Shown piece by piece: positions 16,411-25,211 of a stretch of 64,000 bases of DNA. Each line of letters starts with the position of its first letter. Within the stretch, counting starts at the first letter, position 1. The translations under genes were made by a program, and so were the position numbers. This stretch comes from Pseudomonas putida (lineage in GTDB: Bacteria; Pseudomonadota; Gammaproteobacteria; Pseudomonadales; Pseudomonadaceae). The stretch spans positions 62,001-126,000 of the forward strand of contig NZ_CP109603.1 in NCBI RefSeq assembly GCF_025905425.1, in the 5' to 3' direction. The notes under the pieces were generated by a model that had not been told where the DNA came from, did no database searches, and worked only from the letters and a program-made list of their open reading frames with translations.

Positions 16411-16616
16411 CGACGCGGTGTATGGTACCGGCTGCTCTGACCGTTCGTGCCACTGACTCGCAAGGTCATCAAGCTGGCTGGCAACGCAAGTTCCAGCCCA
16501 TGGGCTGCTGACTAGACTCAGCCTCGACATAGAGAGCACATGTAAGTGCCGAGGTGACATGCAATGACCGCAGCCTTGCCCTATTCCCTCAACACAACCT
16601 CACCGGGACCGATCTG

Positions 16617-17513
16617 ATGCTTTTGGCCGAGATTCCATTGTGCGTCTGGCGTACCCGGGGTCAGAGTTTCACTTTCCGGGGCCAGAGCATCCGCTACTGG
16701 ACCGCAGGGCAAGGAGAGCCCCTGCTTTTGTTACATGGCTTCCCCACCGCCAGTTGGGACTGGCACTACCTGTGGACGCCCCTGGCTCAGCGTTTCCGGT
16801 TGATAGCCTGCGACATGCTGGGCTTTGGCGATTCGGCCAAGCCGGTCAATCATGCCTACAGCCTGATGGAGCAGGCCGACCTGCAGCAAACCTTGCTCGC
16901 CCATCTCAAAGTCAACCAGCCGGTGCACCTGATGGCCCATGACTATGGCGGCAGTGTGGCGCAAGAGCTGTTGGCGCGGCACCACGAACAGCGCGCAACC
17001 ATCGCCAGTTGCGTGTTCCTCAACAGCGGGCTGTTCCCTGAGAGCTGCCGCATGTTGCTGATCCAGAAGCTGCTGCTCAGCCGCCTGGGCTGGCTGGTGG
17101 GGCGCTCGTTCGGGCGGGACGACCTGGTGCGCAACGTGACCCAGGTGTATGGCCCCTGCACCCACCCCAGTGAAAGTGCGCTGGACGATTGCTGGAGCCT
17201 GATCGCCGCCAACCGGGGCACGCGCATATTGCACAAGCTGGCCGGCTACTGGCCGGAGCGCAATGTGCATCGCGAGCGCTGGGTAGGTGCGTTGCAACGC
17301 GAAGGGGTGCCCTTGCGCTTCATCAATGGCGTGGTCGACCCGGTTTCCGGAGCGCCCATGGTCGAGCGCTACCGGCAACTGGTGCCGGACCCTGATACGG
17401 TGCAGTTGCAGGGGATCGGCCATTACCCACACATCGAAGCGCCGGTGCAGGTGCTGCGCCATTATTTGGCCTTTCGTGAGCAACCGCTGAGTTGTTTGCA
17501 GTGCTTGGCTTGA
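16617..17513 (+). CDS. Alpha/beta hydrolase with Asp nucleophile (haloalkane dehalogenase/epoxide hydrolase-like)
   Basis: The 298-residue protein has LLHGFPTASWDW (oxyanion HGFP, residues 40-43) and CDMLGFGDSAKP. The nucleophile elbow AHDYGGS has Asp109 instead of Ser. A late acid in VVDPVSG and the His of GIGHYPHIEAP complete the triad. An aspartate nucleophile is the hallmark of dehalogenases and epoxide hydrolases, not esterases. The ATG at 16617 is chosen; a GTG at 16554 would add 21 residues and has no better ribosome site. The substrate is unknown. The gene stands alone, with a separate palindromic repeat after it. Confidence 0.85.
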   Translation: MLLAEIPLCVWRTRGQSFTFRGQSIRYWTAGQGEPLLLLHGFPTASWDWHYLWTPLAQRFRLIACDMLGFGDSAKPVNHAYSLMEQADLQQTLLAHLKVNQPVHLMAHDYGGSVAQELLARHHEQRATIASCVFLNSGLFPESCRMLLIQKLLLSRLGWLVGRSFGRDDLVRNVTQVYGPCTHPSESALDDCWSLIAANRGTRILHKLAGYWPERNVHRERWVGALQREGVPLRFINGVVDPVSGAPMVERYRQLVPDPDTVQLQGIGHYPHIEAPVQVLRHYLAFREQPLSCLQCLA

Positions 17514-17522
17514 GTTTTGTAG

Positions 17523-17570
17523 GGCCTTTGAGACCGAGCGCCGCCCGCGCGGCGCTCGATCTCAAGGGCG
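17523..17570. repeat. GC-rich palindromic repeat (family 2, copy 1)
   Basis: The arms GAGACCGAGCGCCGC and GCGGCGCTCGATCTC meet around CCGC, with outer flanks CCTTT / AAGGG. A related copy lies at 45504-45555. It is distinct from the REP elements and may double as the terminator of the hydrolase gene. Confidence 0.7.
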
Positions 17571-17627
17571 CAGAAACGCTACCGTCATACCCCTGGCGCC
17601 CTCACGCGATCCCCCGACAAGCCCCCC

Positions 17628-17657
17628 AAAAAAAAGGCCGCTGCAAGCGCAGCGGCC
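17628..17657 (-). terminator. Rho-independent terminator downstream of hmgR
   Basis: On the minus strand a perfect 9-bp stem (GGCCGCTGC / GCAGCGGCC) with a 4-base loop is followed by eight T residues. It ends transcripts coming from hmgR. Confidence 0.85.
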
Positions 17658-17838
17658 AATCGAGACGTTAGATCAAGGAGCTTCAAAATCTACGTCGGTG
17701 AACCTCGCGGGCCTGAAAGGCGGGGGGGTAGTGCCCTTCATGCCGGCCAGTGAGATAAGAATAAGCGCTTGATCCTGTAGGAAAAATAGCCGCTTCTGAC
17801 ATTCACCTTTACGTTTCGGGCAATAGTGCACCGGGTGC

Positions 17839-18627
17839 TCAACCCGCAGGTGCATACCCCATTCGCCAGCTAGTATCCCGCGTTGCCGTCAGCAATCGCT
17901 GGGCTGCTGGGCCATGTTCATCGGCATGGAAGATCGACGTCGGGCCCACCACGGTCATCACCGCAGCGACCTGGCCCAAGGCATTGAATACCGGGGCCGA
18001 CAGCGCATCCACACCCGGCATCAGCAGGCCATGCACATGGTGCAGGCCACGCTTGCGGATGCCTTCCAGCAAGGCTGCGTAGTCGCAGGCATTGTGCTGC
18101 AGCGCTGCCAGCTCCCGGTCGCGCAGTTCGACGGTTTCGCGGTCTGGCAGGTAGGCGGCGAACACCAGGCCGGTGGACGAACTGAGCAGCGGCAGCACCG
18201 AACCGATCTGGGTCACCACCGTGACTGCGCGCACCGCAGGTTCAATGCTGACCACCGTCGCGCCCTGATTACCCCAGACGGCAATGAAGCAGCTTTCGTT
18301 CAGCTCATCGCGCAACTGCGACAGCGGCAGGGCCGCGATCTTCAGCACATCGATGCTGCCCAACGCCGCCAACCCCACGCGCAACGCTTCACGTCCCAGG
18401 CCATAGTGGTTGGTGGCTGCATCCTGTTCGGCAAAACCGCTGGCGATCAGTGCCTGCAGGTAGCGGTGCACCTTGCTCGCCGGCATCTGCACATGCTCTG
18501 CCAGGCGTGACAGGGACGTGGAGGGGGAGAGCTCGGCAAGTGCCTTGAGGATATCGGTGCCGACTTCCGCCGAGCGGACCTTCTGCTTGCCGTTATCGGT
18601 GGGTGAGCTGGCTTTGGCCATGGGCAT
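17839..18627 (-). CDS. hmgR: IclR-family repressor of homogentisate catabolism
   Basis: The 262-residue regulator has an N-terminal HTH (VGTDILKALAELSPSTSLSRLAEHVQMPASKVHRYLQAL) and an IclR effector domain (GSVLPLLSSSTGLVFAAYLP). It is divergent from hmgA, with a 17-bp palindrome in the shared promoter that matches the HmgR operator described for P. putida. By the known system, HmgR represses hmgABC (here hmgA-fahA-maiA) and is released by homogentisate. A terminator follows about 180 bases after the stop. Confidence 0.93.
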   Translation of the reverse strand: MPMAKASSPTDNGKQKVRSAEVGTDILKALAELSPSTSLSRLAEHVQMPASKVHRYLQALIASGFAEQDAATNHYGLGREALRVGLAALGSIDVLKIAALPLSQLRDELNESCFIAVWGNQGATVVSIEPAVRAVTVVTQIGSVLPLLSSSTGLVFAAYLPDRETVELRDRELAALQHNACDYAALLEGIRKRGLHHVHGLLMPGVDALSAPVFNALGQVAAVMTVVGPTSIFHADEHGPAAQRLLTATRDTSWRMGYAPAG

Positions 18628-18683
18628 GGGTATCCGGATTCGTCGAGTCGCGCCTTTATAGCTTGACGCCTTGCTCGTAGCAA

Positions 18684-18709
18684 ATTACGTTATTCGTAAT
18701 CTGATTACG
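18684..18709. promoter_or_regulatory. HmgR operator with an extra half-site
   Basis: ATTACGTTATTCGTAAT (18684-18700) is a perfect palindrome of 6-base arms around 5 bases. A third ATTACG half-site lies at 18704-18709, toward hmgA. It is positioned to control both hmgR and hmgA. Confidence 0.85.
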
Positions 18710-18785
18710 ATAAAAACAATGCAGACGCGCTGCCACCCCAGCAGCCAGCTGCCAGCAACGGCTCTGCGAGAGCCCGGAGGCATCG

Positions 18786-20087
18786 ATGAACCGCGACACG
18801 TCCCCCGACCTTCACTACCTGAGCGGCTTCGGCAACGAGTTTGCCAGCGAAGCACTGCCGGGTGCCTTGCCGGTCGGGCAGAATTCGCCGCAGAAAGCCC
18901 CCTACGGGTTGTATGCCGAACTGCTTTCGGGCACGGCGTTCACCATGACCCGCAGTGAGTTGCGTCGCACCTGGCTGTACCGCATCCGCCCGTCTGCACT
19001 GCACCCGCGTTTCGAGCGCCTGGCGCGCCAGCCACTGACGGGGCCGCTGGGTGCCGTCACGCCCAACCGCCTGCGCTGGAACCCGCAACCGATCCCCACC
19101 GAGCCCACCGACTTCATCGAGGGCTGGGTGCCGATGGTGGCCAACGCGCCGGCAGAAAAACCGGCGGGTGTGAGTATCTACATCTACAGTGCCAATCGCT
19201 CCATGGAGCGGGTGTTCTTCAATGCCGACGGTGAACTGCTGCTGGTGCCGGAGCAGGGTCGCCTGCGGATCGCTACCGAGCTTGGTGTCATGGACGTCGA
19301 ACCGCTGGAAATCGCGGTGATCCCAAGGGGCATGAAGTTTCGCGTCGAGCTGCTCGATGGCCAGGCCCGTGGCTACCTGGCCGAAAACCACGGTGCGCCG
19401 CTGCGCATCCCGGACCTCGGGCCGATCGGCAGCAATGGCTTGGCCAACCCGCGTGACTTCCTCACGCCGGTGGCCCACTACGAAGAGGCCGAGGGCCCGG
19501 TTCAACTGGTGCAGAAATTCCTTGGCGAACACTGGGCCTGCGAGCTGCAGCATTCGCCGCTGGACGTGGTCGCCTGGCACGGCAGCAACGTGCCCTACAA
19601 ATACGACCTGCGCCGCTTCAACACCATCGGTACGGTCAGCTTCGACCACCCGGACCCGTCCATCTTCACCGTGCTGACGTCGCCAACTAGCGTGCATGGC
19701 CTGGCCAACATGGACTTCGTGATCTTCCCACCGCGCTGGATGGTGGCCGAGAACACCTTCCGTCCGCCATGGTTCCACCGCAACCTGATGAACGAGTTCA
19801 TGGGCTTGATCCAGGGCGCCTACGATGCCAAGGCCGAGGGTTTCCTGCCCGGCGGCGCCTCGTTGCACGGGGTGATGAGTGCCCACGGCCCCGACGCCGA
19901 GACCTGCGACAAGGCCATCGCCGCCGACCTCGCACCGCACAAGATCGACAACACCATGGCCTTCATGTTCGAGACCAGCCAAGTGCTGCGCCCGAGCCGC
20001 CATGCACTCGAATGCCCGCAATTGCAGGCCGACTACGACAGTTGCTGGGCCACCTTGCCGAGCACCTTCACCCCGAACCGGAGATAA
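18786..20087 (+). CDS. hmgA: Homogentisate 1,2-dioxygenase
   Basis: The 433-residue iron(II) enzyme opens the ring of homogentisate to maleylacetoacetate, the central step of tyrosine and phenylalanine degradation. The family opening [19 protein letters not shown], the [20 protein letters not shown] segment with iron ligands, and [15 protein letters not shown] are all present, and length is normal. GGAGG precedes the ATG. It is first in an operon with fahA (3-base gap) and maiA, and is controlled by HmgR. Confidence 0.97.
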   Translation: MNRDTSPDLHYLSGFGNEFASEALPGALPVGQNSPQKAPYGLYAELLSGTAFTMTRSELRRTWLYRIRPSALHPRFERLARQPLTGPLGAVTPNRLRWNPQPIPTEPTDFIEGWVPMVANAPAEKPAGVSIYIYSANRSMERVFFNADGELLLVPEQGRLRIATELGVMDVEPLEIAVIPRGMKFRVELLDGQARGYLAENHGAPLRIPDLGPIGSNGLANPRDFLTPVAHYEEAEGPVQLVQKFLGEHWACELQHSPLDVVAWHGSNVPYKYDLRRFNTIGTVSFDHPDPSIFTVLTSPTSVHGLANMDFVIFPPRWMVAENTFRPPWFHRNLMNEFMGLIQGAYDAKAEGFLPGGASLHGVMSAHGPDAETCDKAIAADLAPHKIDNTMAFMFETSQVLRPSRHALECPQLQADYDSCWATLPSTFTPNRR

Positions 20088-20090
20088 CCC

Positions 20091-21383
20091 ATGAACCAGA
20101 CCGCCATTACCCGTAGCTGGGTCGAGCATGCCAACGGCCACAGCGATTTCCCGCTGCAGAACCTGCCATTGGGTATCTTCAGCCGGCCGGGTGAAGCGCT
20201 GCGCTGCGGCGTGGCCATCGGCGATGCCATTCTTGACCTGGAGGCGGTACTCGCTGCGGGGCTGTTCGAAGGCGAGGCCAAGGCTGCGGTGGAAGCTACC
20301 CGCGGTGGTGCCCTGAACGCCTTCTTCGCGCTTGGCCGTGGCGCCCGTGTGGCCCTGCGCGAGCGCCTGCTGGTGCTGCTCGGCGAACACAGCGAACACC
20401 AGTCGGCGCTGAACGCCGCGCTTTACCCAGCCGTGGATTGCCAACTGCATGTACCGGCCAAAATTGGCGACTACACCGATTTCTATGTTGGCATCGAACA
20501 CGCCAAGAACGTCGGCAAGCTGTTCCGCCCGGACAACCCGCTGCTGCCCAACTACAAGCACGTGCCGATCGGCTATCACGGTCGTGCCTCGACCATTCGC
20601 CCGTCGGGTACCGATGTGCGCCGCCCTAAGGGCCAGACACTGCCAGCCGGGCACACCGAGCCGAGCTTCGGCCCCTGCGCACGCCTGGACTACGAGCTGG
20701 AGCTGGGCATCTGGATTGGCCAGGGCAATGACATGGGCCAGTCGATCCCGGTGGGTGATGCCGCCGAGCACGTGGCGGGCTTCTGCCTGCTCAACGATTG
20801 GTCGGCGCGTGATATCCAGGCCTGGGAATACCAGCCGCTAGGGCCGTTCCTGTCCAAGAGCTTCATCACCAGCATCTCGCCCTGGGTAGTGACGGCCGAG
20901 GCCCTGGAGCCGTTCCGCCGTGCGCAGCCGGCGCGTGGGCAGGGCGACCCGCAGCCGCTGTCTTATCTGATGGACGCACGTGACCAGGCCAATGGTGCGT
21001 TCGACATCGAGCTTGAAGTGCTGCTGCTCACCGAGCGCATGCGCGAGCAGGGCCTGGCCGCTCACCGCCTGACCCTGAGCAACACCCGCAGCATGTACTG
21101 GACCGTGGCGCAAATGGTTGCCCACCACAGCGTCAACGGTTGCCAGCTGCAACCGGGCGACCTGTTCGGTTCGGGCACGCTGTCGGGTGCAACGCCGGGC
21201 TCTTTTGGCAGCCTGCTGGAAATCACCGAGGGCGGCAAAGTGCCGGTGGAACTGGCCAGCGGCGAGGTGCGCAAGTTCCTCGAAGACGGCGACGAGATCA
21301 TCCTGCGCGCCCGCTGCACGGGTGATGGCGTGGCCAGCATCGGCTTCGGCGAATGCCGCGGCAAAGTCATCGCGGCCAACTGA
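20091..21383 (+). CDS. fahA: Fumarylacetoacetase
   Basis: The 430-residue enzyme cleaves fumarylacetoacetate to fumarate and acetoacetate. DYTDFYVGIEHAKNVG, GYHGRASTIRPSGT and the metal-binding DYELELGIWIG and FCLLNDWSARDIQAWEYQP segments are family hallmarks, and the length is that of full-size bacterial FAH. It starts 3 bases after hmgA with the hmgA stop region as its ribosome site (GGAGATAACCC). Acetoacetate made here can be used by thiolases such as the one at 1719-2897. Confidence 0.97.
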   Translation: MNQTAITRSWVEHANGHSDFPLQNLPLGIFSRPGEALRCGVAIGDAILDLEAVLAAGLFEGEAKAAVEATRGGALNAFFALGRGARVALRERLLVLLGEHSEHQSALNAALYPAVDCQLHVPAKIGDYTDFYVGIEHAKNVGKLFRPDNPLLPNYKHVPIGYHGRASTIRPSGTDVRRPKGQTLPAGHTEPSFGPCARLDYELELGIWIGQGNDMGQSIPVGDAAEHVAGFCLLNDWSARDIQAWEYQPLGPFLSKSFITSISPWVVTAEALEPFRRAQPARGQGDPQPLSYLMDARDQANGAFDIELEVLLLTERMREQGLAAHRLTLSNTRSMYWTVAQMVAHHSVNGCQLQPGDLFGSGTLSGATPGSFGSLLEITEGGKVPVELASGEVRKFLEDGDEIILRARCTGDGVASIGFGECRGKVIAAN

Positions 21384-21395
21384 GGGGGCAGGGGT

Positions 21396-22028
21396 ATGGA
21401 GCTGTACACTTACTACCGTTCCACCTCGTCCTACCGGGTGCGCATCGCGCTGGCGCTCAAGGGGCTGGATTACCAGTCGCTGCCGGTCAACCTGCTCAAG
21501 GGTGAGCAGCGCGGTGCGGACTATGTCGCCGTGAACCCGCAGGGCCGTGTGCCGGCCCTGCGCACCGACAGCGGTGAGCTGTTGGTGCAGTCACCGGCGA
21601 TCATCGAATACCTGGAAGAGGTTTATCCACAGCCCGCGTTGCTGCCGGACACTGCCGAGGGGCGGGCCAAGGTGCGGGGCGTGGCGGCGATCATCGGTTG
21701 CGATGTCCATCCGCTGCACAACGTCAGTGTGCTCAACCTGCTTCGGCAGGCGGGCCAGGACGAGCCTCAGGTCAACCAGTGGATTGCTCACTGGATCGGC
21801 CAAGGGCTCTCGGCGGTGGAGCAACTGATCGGCGAGCACGGTTTCTGCTTTGGCGACGAGCCGGGGTTGGCGGATGTCTACCTGCTGCCGCAGCTGTACG
21901 CTGCCGAGCGCTTCAACATCGACCTCGGCGGTTATCCACGGATCCGTCGGGTCGCCGCACTGGCTGCCCAGCACCCGGCGTTCGCCAAGGCGCATCCCTC
22001 GCAGCAGCCGGACACACCGGCTCAGTGA
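21396..22028 (+). CDS. maiA: Maleylacetoacetate isomerase (zeta-class GST)
   Basis: The 210-residue protein has the zeta-GST glutathione-site motif STSSYRVRIALALKG at residues 9-23, then QGRVPALRTDSGELLVQSPAIIEYL and a helical C-terminal domain. It isomerises maleylacetoacetate to fumarylacetoacetate with glutathione. Third gene of the hmgA operon. Its last 7 bases overlap the convergent transglutaminase-like gene. Confidence 0.96.
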   Translation: MELYTYYRSTSSYRVRIALALKGLDYQSLPVNLLKGEQRGADYVAVNPQGRVPALRTDSGELLVQSPAIIEYLEEVYPQPALLPDTAEGRAKVRGVAAIIGCDVHPLHNVSVLNLLRQAGQDEPQVNQWIAHWIGQGLSAVEQLIGEHGFCFGDEPGLADVYLLPQLYAAERFNIDLGGYPRIRRVAALAAQHPAFAKAHPSQQPDTPAQ

Positions 22029-22828
22029 ATGGAATGGTGCTGCGTCGGGAGCTTGCCGATACGCTCGGTCAGCTTCAGGCGTTGCACCGGGTCTTCTGTC
22101 AGTAGCAAGGCATGCTCCAGGTCGAAACGCTCGGCCTGTGGGCAATCCAGGTACTGGTAGAGCGTAGCGCGGGTGGTGTAGTCGCTGACTTGCACCGGGC
22201 CCAGTTGCATGACCCGCTCAGCGTCGATCAGCGCGGCCAGGTGGTTGTCGTTGCTGATGTGCAATTGGCGTAGGTTGCGTGACAGGCGTTGCAGCATCTG
22301 CCGTGGGCTGGCCGTGCGCATGTGCTCTGCGTTGAGCGGCACGTGTGGGCCGAACTGGCGTGCGAGCAGGTCGCGGCAATCGCTGGGGTATAAGCGCCTG
22401 CCGCCGCAAGGGTCAAGCAGGTGGTCGGCACCGGGCACGCGCAGCAGGAAGTGGCCAGGGAAGCCCACGCCTTCCAGCGCAATGGACAGGCGCCCCGCCA
22501 GTTCCAGGGCCAGGATGGCCAGGGTCAACGGCTGGCCGCGACGGCGCTGCAGGACTTTGTCCATCATCGCCGCGTGTGGCCGCAACGGGTGATATTCGTC
22601 TTGTTGAAAGCCCAAGGCATTGAGCTGGCGCAGCAGCGGTTGGGCCAGTTCGCACAGGGGCAGCATCGGCAATTTTGCGCTGATCTCGCGCTGCAGGTCA
22701 TTGAGCAAGGCGAGGCTGTTTGCGGGCTCGACAGCAGGGTCGTGCTCGGCGGCGATCCACAGTGCGGCTTCCAGCAGGGCGGCAGGCTCGCGTTCCAGGC
22801 AGGCCAGGCAGGCTTGACGTGGCTTCAT
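22022..22828 (-). CDS. SirB1-family transglutaminase-like/TPR protein
   Basis: The 268-residue protein has a transglutaminase-like core (QRRRGQPLTLAILALELAGRL, GVGFPGHFLLRV, LLDPCGGRRLY) and a C-terminal TPR-like helical part. This layout is that of the SirB1 family found across gammaproteobacteria. The Cys of the classic triad is not obvious in the usual place, so enzymatic activity is doubtful. ATG at 22828 has GGAG seven bases upstream. The gene is divergent from leucine dehydrogenase. Confidence 0.82.
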   Translation of the reverse strand: MKPRQACLACLEREPAALLEAALWIAAEHDPAVEPANSLALLNDLQREISAKLPMLPLCELAQPLLRQLNALGFQQDEYHPLRPHAAMMDKVLQRRRGQPLTLAILALELAGRLSIALEGVGFPGHFLLRVPGADHLLDPCGGRRLYPSDCRDLLARQFGPHVPLNAEHMRTASPRQMLQRLSRNLRQLHISNDNHLAALIDAERVMQLGPVQVSDYTTRATLYQYLDCPQAERFDLEHALLLTEDPVQRLKLTERIGKLPTQHHSIH

Positions 22829-22952
22829 GGGGCTTCTCCACATACCTTTAACTATTAGCCGTGGCCCGCTGTTTCGTCCAGTGGTCTGACCGAGGTGCTA
22901 GCAACGTGGGCCTGCCTATACTGGTAGGAGCACCTCGTTGGGGAGCCCGCCG

Positions 22953-23972
22953 ATGTTCGCTTTGATGCAAAGTACCCGTACCCAGTCGCTGCACGTGTTC
23001 ATCGACCCGCCGACGGGCCTGAAGGCCGTGGTGGTTATCCACAGCGAACAACTGGGCCCCGCCATGGGCGGTTGTCGCTACCTGCCCTACGCCGATGACG
23101 AGAGCGCCATGACCGACGCGATCCGCCTGGCCCAGGGCATGAGCTACAAGGCCGCGCTGGCCGGTTTGCCGCTGGGTGGTGGCAAGGCGGTGATCATGCG
23201 CAACCCTCATGTTGAAAACCGCGCGGCGCTGTTCGAGGCATTCGGGCGTTTCGTCGATACCTTGCACGGGCGCTTCATCACGGCCGTGGACAGCGGTACC
23301 TCCACTGTGGATATGGACTGCATCGCCCAGAGTACGCCGCATGTGACCAGTACCACGGCTTCGGGTGACCCTTCACCGCATGCTGCGATGGGGGTGTTCG
23401 CAGGTATTCGCGCCACGTCCTATGCCCGGCTGGGCAGCTACAACCTGGAAGGCTTGCGGGTCGCGGTGCAAGGGCTGGGCAACGTTGGCTATGCCTTGGC
23501 CGAGCAGCTGCACGCAGCGGGTGCGGAGCTGCTGGTGAGTGACCTGGACCCAGGGCGGGTGAGGTTGGCGGTCGAGCAGTTCAATGCACATCCGGTCACC
23601 AACGATGCGTTGATCAGCACCCCCTGCGATATTTTCGCCCCGTGTGGCGTGGGGCCTGTGCTCAACGGGCAGAGCGTGATGCAGCTGCGCTGCGCGGCGG
23701 TGGCGGGCGCGGCGAATAACCAGCTGACCACACTGCAGGTAGCCGACCAGCTGGAATCGCGCGGGATACTGTATGCGCCTGATTATGTGATCAATGCCGG
23801 TGGGTTGATCTATGTGGCGTTGACCCACCGTGGCGAGGACCTGGGGACCATCACGGCGCACCTGGCGCGTATTCCAACGCGGCTGACCGAAGTGTTTGGC
23901 CATGCCCAGGCGGAAAAGCGTTCGCCGGCGCGGGTGGCGCAGATGCTGGCGGAGCGCTTGCTCTACGGCTGA
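22953..23972 (+). CDS. ldh: Leucine dehydrogenase (Glu/Leu/Phe/Val dehydrogenase family)
   Basis: The 339-residue NAD-dependent enzyme deaminates branched-chain amino acids to 2-keto acids. Visible are the substrate/catalytic segment AALAGLPLGGGKAVIM with the active-site Lys, the SGTSTVDMDCIAQ loop, the nucleotide fold VAVQGLGNVGYALAEQL, and the late NAGGLIYVAL segment. GGAG seven bases before the ATG at 22953 decides the start. Phenylalanine dehydrogenase is an alternative on fold alone; the neighbouring hmg genes make an aromatic substrate worth testing. Confidence 0.88.
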   Translation: MFALMQSTRTQSLHVFIDPPTGLKAVVVIHSEQLGPAMGGCRYLPYADDESAMTDAIRLAQGMSYKAALAGLPLGGGKAVIMRNPHVENRAALFEAFGRFVDTLHGRFITAVDSGTSTVDMDCIAQSTPHVTSTTASGDPSPHAAMGVFAGIRATSYARLGSYNLEGLRVAVQGLGNVGYALAEQLHAAGAELLVSDLDPGRVRLAVEQFNAHPVTNDALISTPCDIFAPCGVGPVLNGQSVMQLRCAAVAGAANNQLTTLQVADQLESRGILYAPDYVINAGGLIYVALTHRGEDLGTITAHLARIPTRLTEVFGHAQAEKRSPARVAQMLAERLLYG

Positions 23973-24070
23973 ATCCGGTCTTGTTGTTGGAGCAAAGCGT
24001 CACTCATTGATTAGCGGGGCTCCATGTGGAAGCAACTGTCTTGTTCGAATCGCTAAAGACGGCACGATGC

Positions 24071-24180
24071 CTGTGGGAGCGGGCTTGCCCGCGAACACCG
24101 GCGAAGCCGATGCCATCTACCGAGTGGGCCCATTCGCGAGACAAGTCGGACCGCCGCATCGCCGCTCCCACACTGTACTG
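24071..24180. repeat. REP pair with a diverged right copy
   Basis: An intact REP at 24071-24096 faces a diverged one at about 24130-24172 (TTCGCGAGACAAG ... GCCGCTCCCACA). It lies between leucine dehydrogenase and the convergent yebG. Confidence 0.75.
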
Positions 24181-24195
24181 AGTAAGGCAGCGCAG

Positions 24196-24459
24196 TTATT
24201 CGGCCGCTTGGCCTTCGAGCAACTCTGCCAACGCATCTGGCTGGCTCTTGAATGCCCGGGCGAACACGTCGCGGTTCTTGGCCATATAGATACCGGCCTC
24301 TTCGACCTGTTGCTCAGTCAGCGATGGCACCGCCTTGTGCAACACTTCGGCCAGGCGCTCGGCCAGTTCGAGCATCTTGTCGTGACGATCTGCTTCGGCC
24401 TTATCCATGAACAAGCGCTCCGGGTCGCGGCTGCTGCGGTACACCACTTCGACGGCCAT
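24196..24459 (-). CDS. yebG: YebG-family SOS protein
   Basis: The 87-residue protein matches YebG: MAVEVVYRSSRDPERLFMDKAEADRHDKMLELAERL, continuing with LTEQQVEEAGIYMAKNRDVF. In E. coli yebG is a LexA-controlled, DNA-damage-induced gene of unknown biochemical role. Here a perfect LexA box lies 42 bases upstream of the start. A small Cys-rich ORF precedes it on the same strand. Confidence 0.92.
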   Translation of the reverse strand: MAVEVVYRSSRDPERLFMDKAEADRHDKMLELAERLAEVLHKAVPSLTEQQVEEAGIYMAKNRDVFARAFKSQPDALAELLEGQAAE

Positions 24460-24497
24460 TCATCACCTCTATGCCTTTTTGCTGGTTGGGTTGCGTT

Positions 24498-24659
24498 TTA
24501 CTGTGTTTTTATACAGTAATGGCATCGGGCATCGTGCGCAACCAGAATCTTGCGGCAAAAGCGTAGCCCACAGGTGCCTTGCGGCAATTGGTCGCCTTCC
24601 AAGGCGAGGGCCTGGCCCTTTAACTGCATGGCACAAGCGTCACACAGGTGACGCATCAT
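24498..24659 (-). CDS. Small cysteine-rich (zinc-ribbon-like) protein, 53 residues
   Basis: Translated directly from the sequence, the frame begins MMRHLCDACAMQLKG and ends ARCHYCIKTQ. Cysteines occur as CxxC (6, 9), Cx4C (30, 35) and CxxC (46, 49), a spacing suited to binding one or two zinc ions. AAGG lies just before the paired ATGs. It sits 31 bases from the divergent psiE start and directly upstream of yebG on the same strand, and its stop codon adjoins the LexA box. No family is recalled with certainty. Calling it a gene rests on the cysteine pattern and absence of anything else here. Confidence 0.6.
   Translation of the reverse strand: MMRHLCDACAMQLKGQALALEGDQLPQGTCGLRFCRKILVAHDARCHYCIKTQ
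24501..24516 (-). promoter_or_regulatory. LexA (SOS) box of yebG
   Basis: CTGTATAAAAACACAG on the minus strand matches CTGT-N8-ACAG exactly and contains a TATAAA that could be the -10. It is 42 bases before the yebG ATG and overlaps the last codons of the small Cys-rich ORF. Confidence 0.9.
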
Positions 24660-24690
24660 CCTTCATGGCGTATCGGGGAATGGGACAATC

Positions 24691-25161
24691 GTGAACATCA
24701 AATGGGCTGAAAAGCTGCGCAAGGGCCTGCACGGCTCGGCCGACTCGTTGGGCAACTTGTGTGTCGAGGCATTCCATTATCTGGCGCTGTTCGGCATCGG
24801 CGCCATTACCGCCTACGCGGCGGTGGTGACGTTTCTGGACATGCTCGGCAAGGGGGGGATCAGTGTCGATGACATCCTGCTGCTGTTCATCTACCTGGAG
24901 CTGGGGGCCATGGTCGGGATCTACTTCAAGACCAACCACATGCCCATTCGCTTCCTGCTGTACGTGGCGATCACCGCGTTGACGCGCCTGCTGATCGGCG
25001 ATGTTTCGCACCACAAGGCGCCGGATGAGGGGCTGTTGTACCTGTGCGGTGGCATCCTGTTGCTGGCGTTCTCGATCCTGGTGGTGCGCTACGCGTCGTA
25101 CCGCTACCCCTCGACCAAGGTACTGGATGCCAACGGCAAGGAAGTGGAGGAGGGCAAGTAG
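24691..25161 (+). CDS. psiE: PsiE-family inner-membrane protein
   Basis: The 156-residue protein has four transmembrane helices. It also carries the PsiE signature region LLLFIYLELGAMVGIYFKTNHMPIRFLLYVAITALTRLL followed by the late helix LLYLCGGILLLAFSILVVRYASYRYPS. E. coli psiE is induced by phosphate starvation; its role is unclear. The start is GTG at 24691. I do not see a clear Pho box, so phosphate control here is not supported by the sequence. A strong terminator follows. Confidence 0.88.
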   Translation: MNIKWAEKLRKGLHGSADSLGNLCVEAFHYLALFGIGAITAYAAVVTFLDMLGKGGISVDDILLLFIYLELGAMVGIYFKTNHMPIRFLLYVAITALTRLLIGDVSHHKAPDEGLLYLCGGILLLAFSILVVRYASYRYPSTKVLDANGKEVEEGK

Positions 25162-25211
25162 CCTTCAGTTGGCCACGCGCGTTGGTTCAGCACCACTGTT
25201 TGGCAGAAACG

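Larger units (their letters stand above)
17514..17838. other. 325-base intergenic region between hydrolase and hmgR
   Basis: This region holds a long palindromic repeat (17523-17570) and a minus-strand terminator (17628-17657). A 60-codon minus-strand frame (17673-17855) also lies here, overlapping the 3' end of hmgR and ending just before the terminator. The frame has no family I recognise and is not called as a gene. No other structure is seen. Confidence 0.6.

Noticed and set aside
17673..17855. 60-codon minus-strand frame between hmgR and its terminator
   Set aside because: It overlaps the end of hmgR, has no recognisable family or strong ribosome site, and could be an accidental frame in the 3' leader. 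Position just before the terminator is the only support.
18705..20771. 688-codon minus-strand frame opposite hmgA and fahA
   Set aside because: Antisense shadow of two secure catabolic genes; no domain or ribosome site.
24637..24654. Perfect inverted repeat GCGTCACACAGGTGACGC upstream of psiE
   Set aside because: It lies within the first codons of the small Cys-rich ORF and does not match a Pho box; kept only as a possible coincidence of coding sequence.
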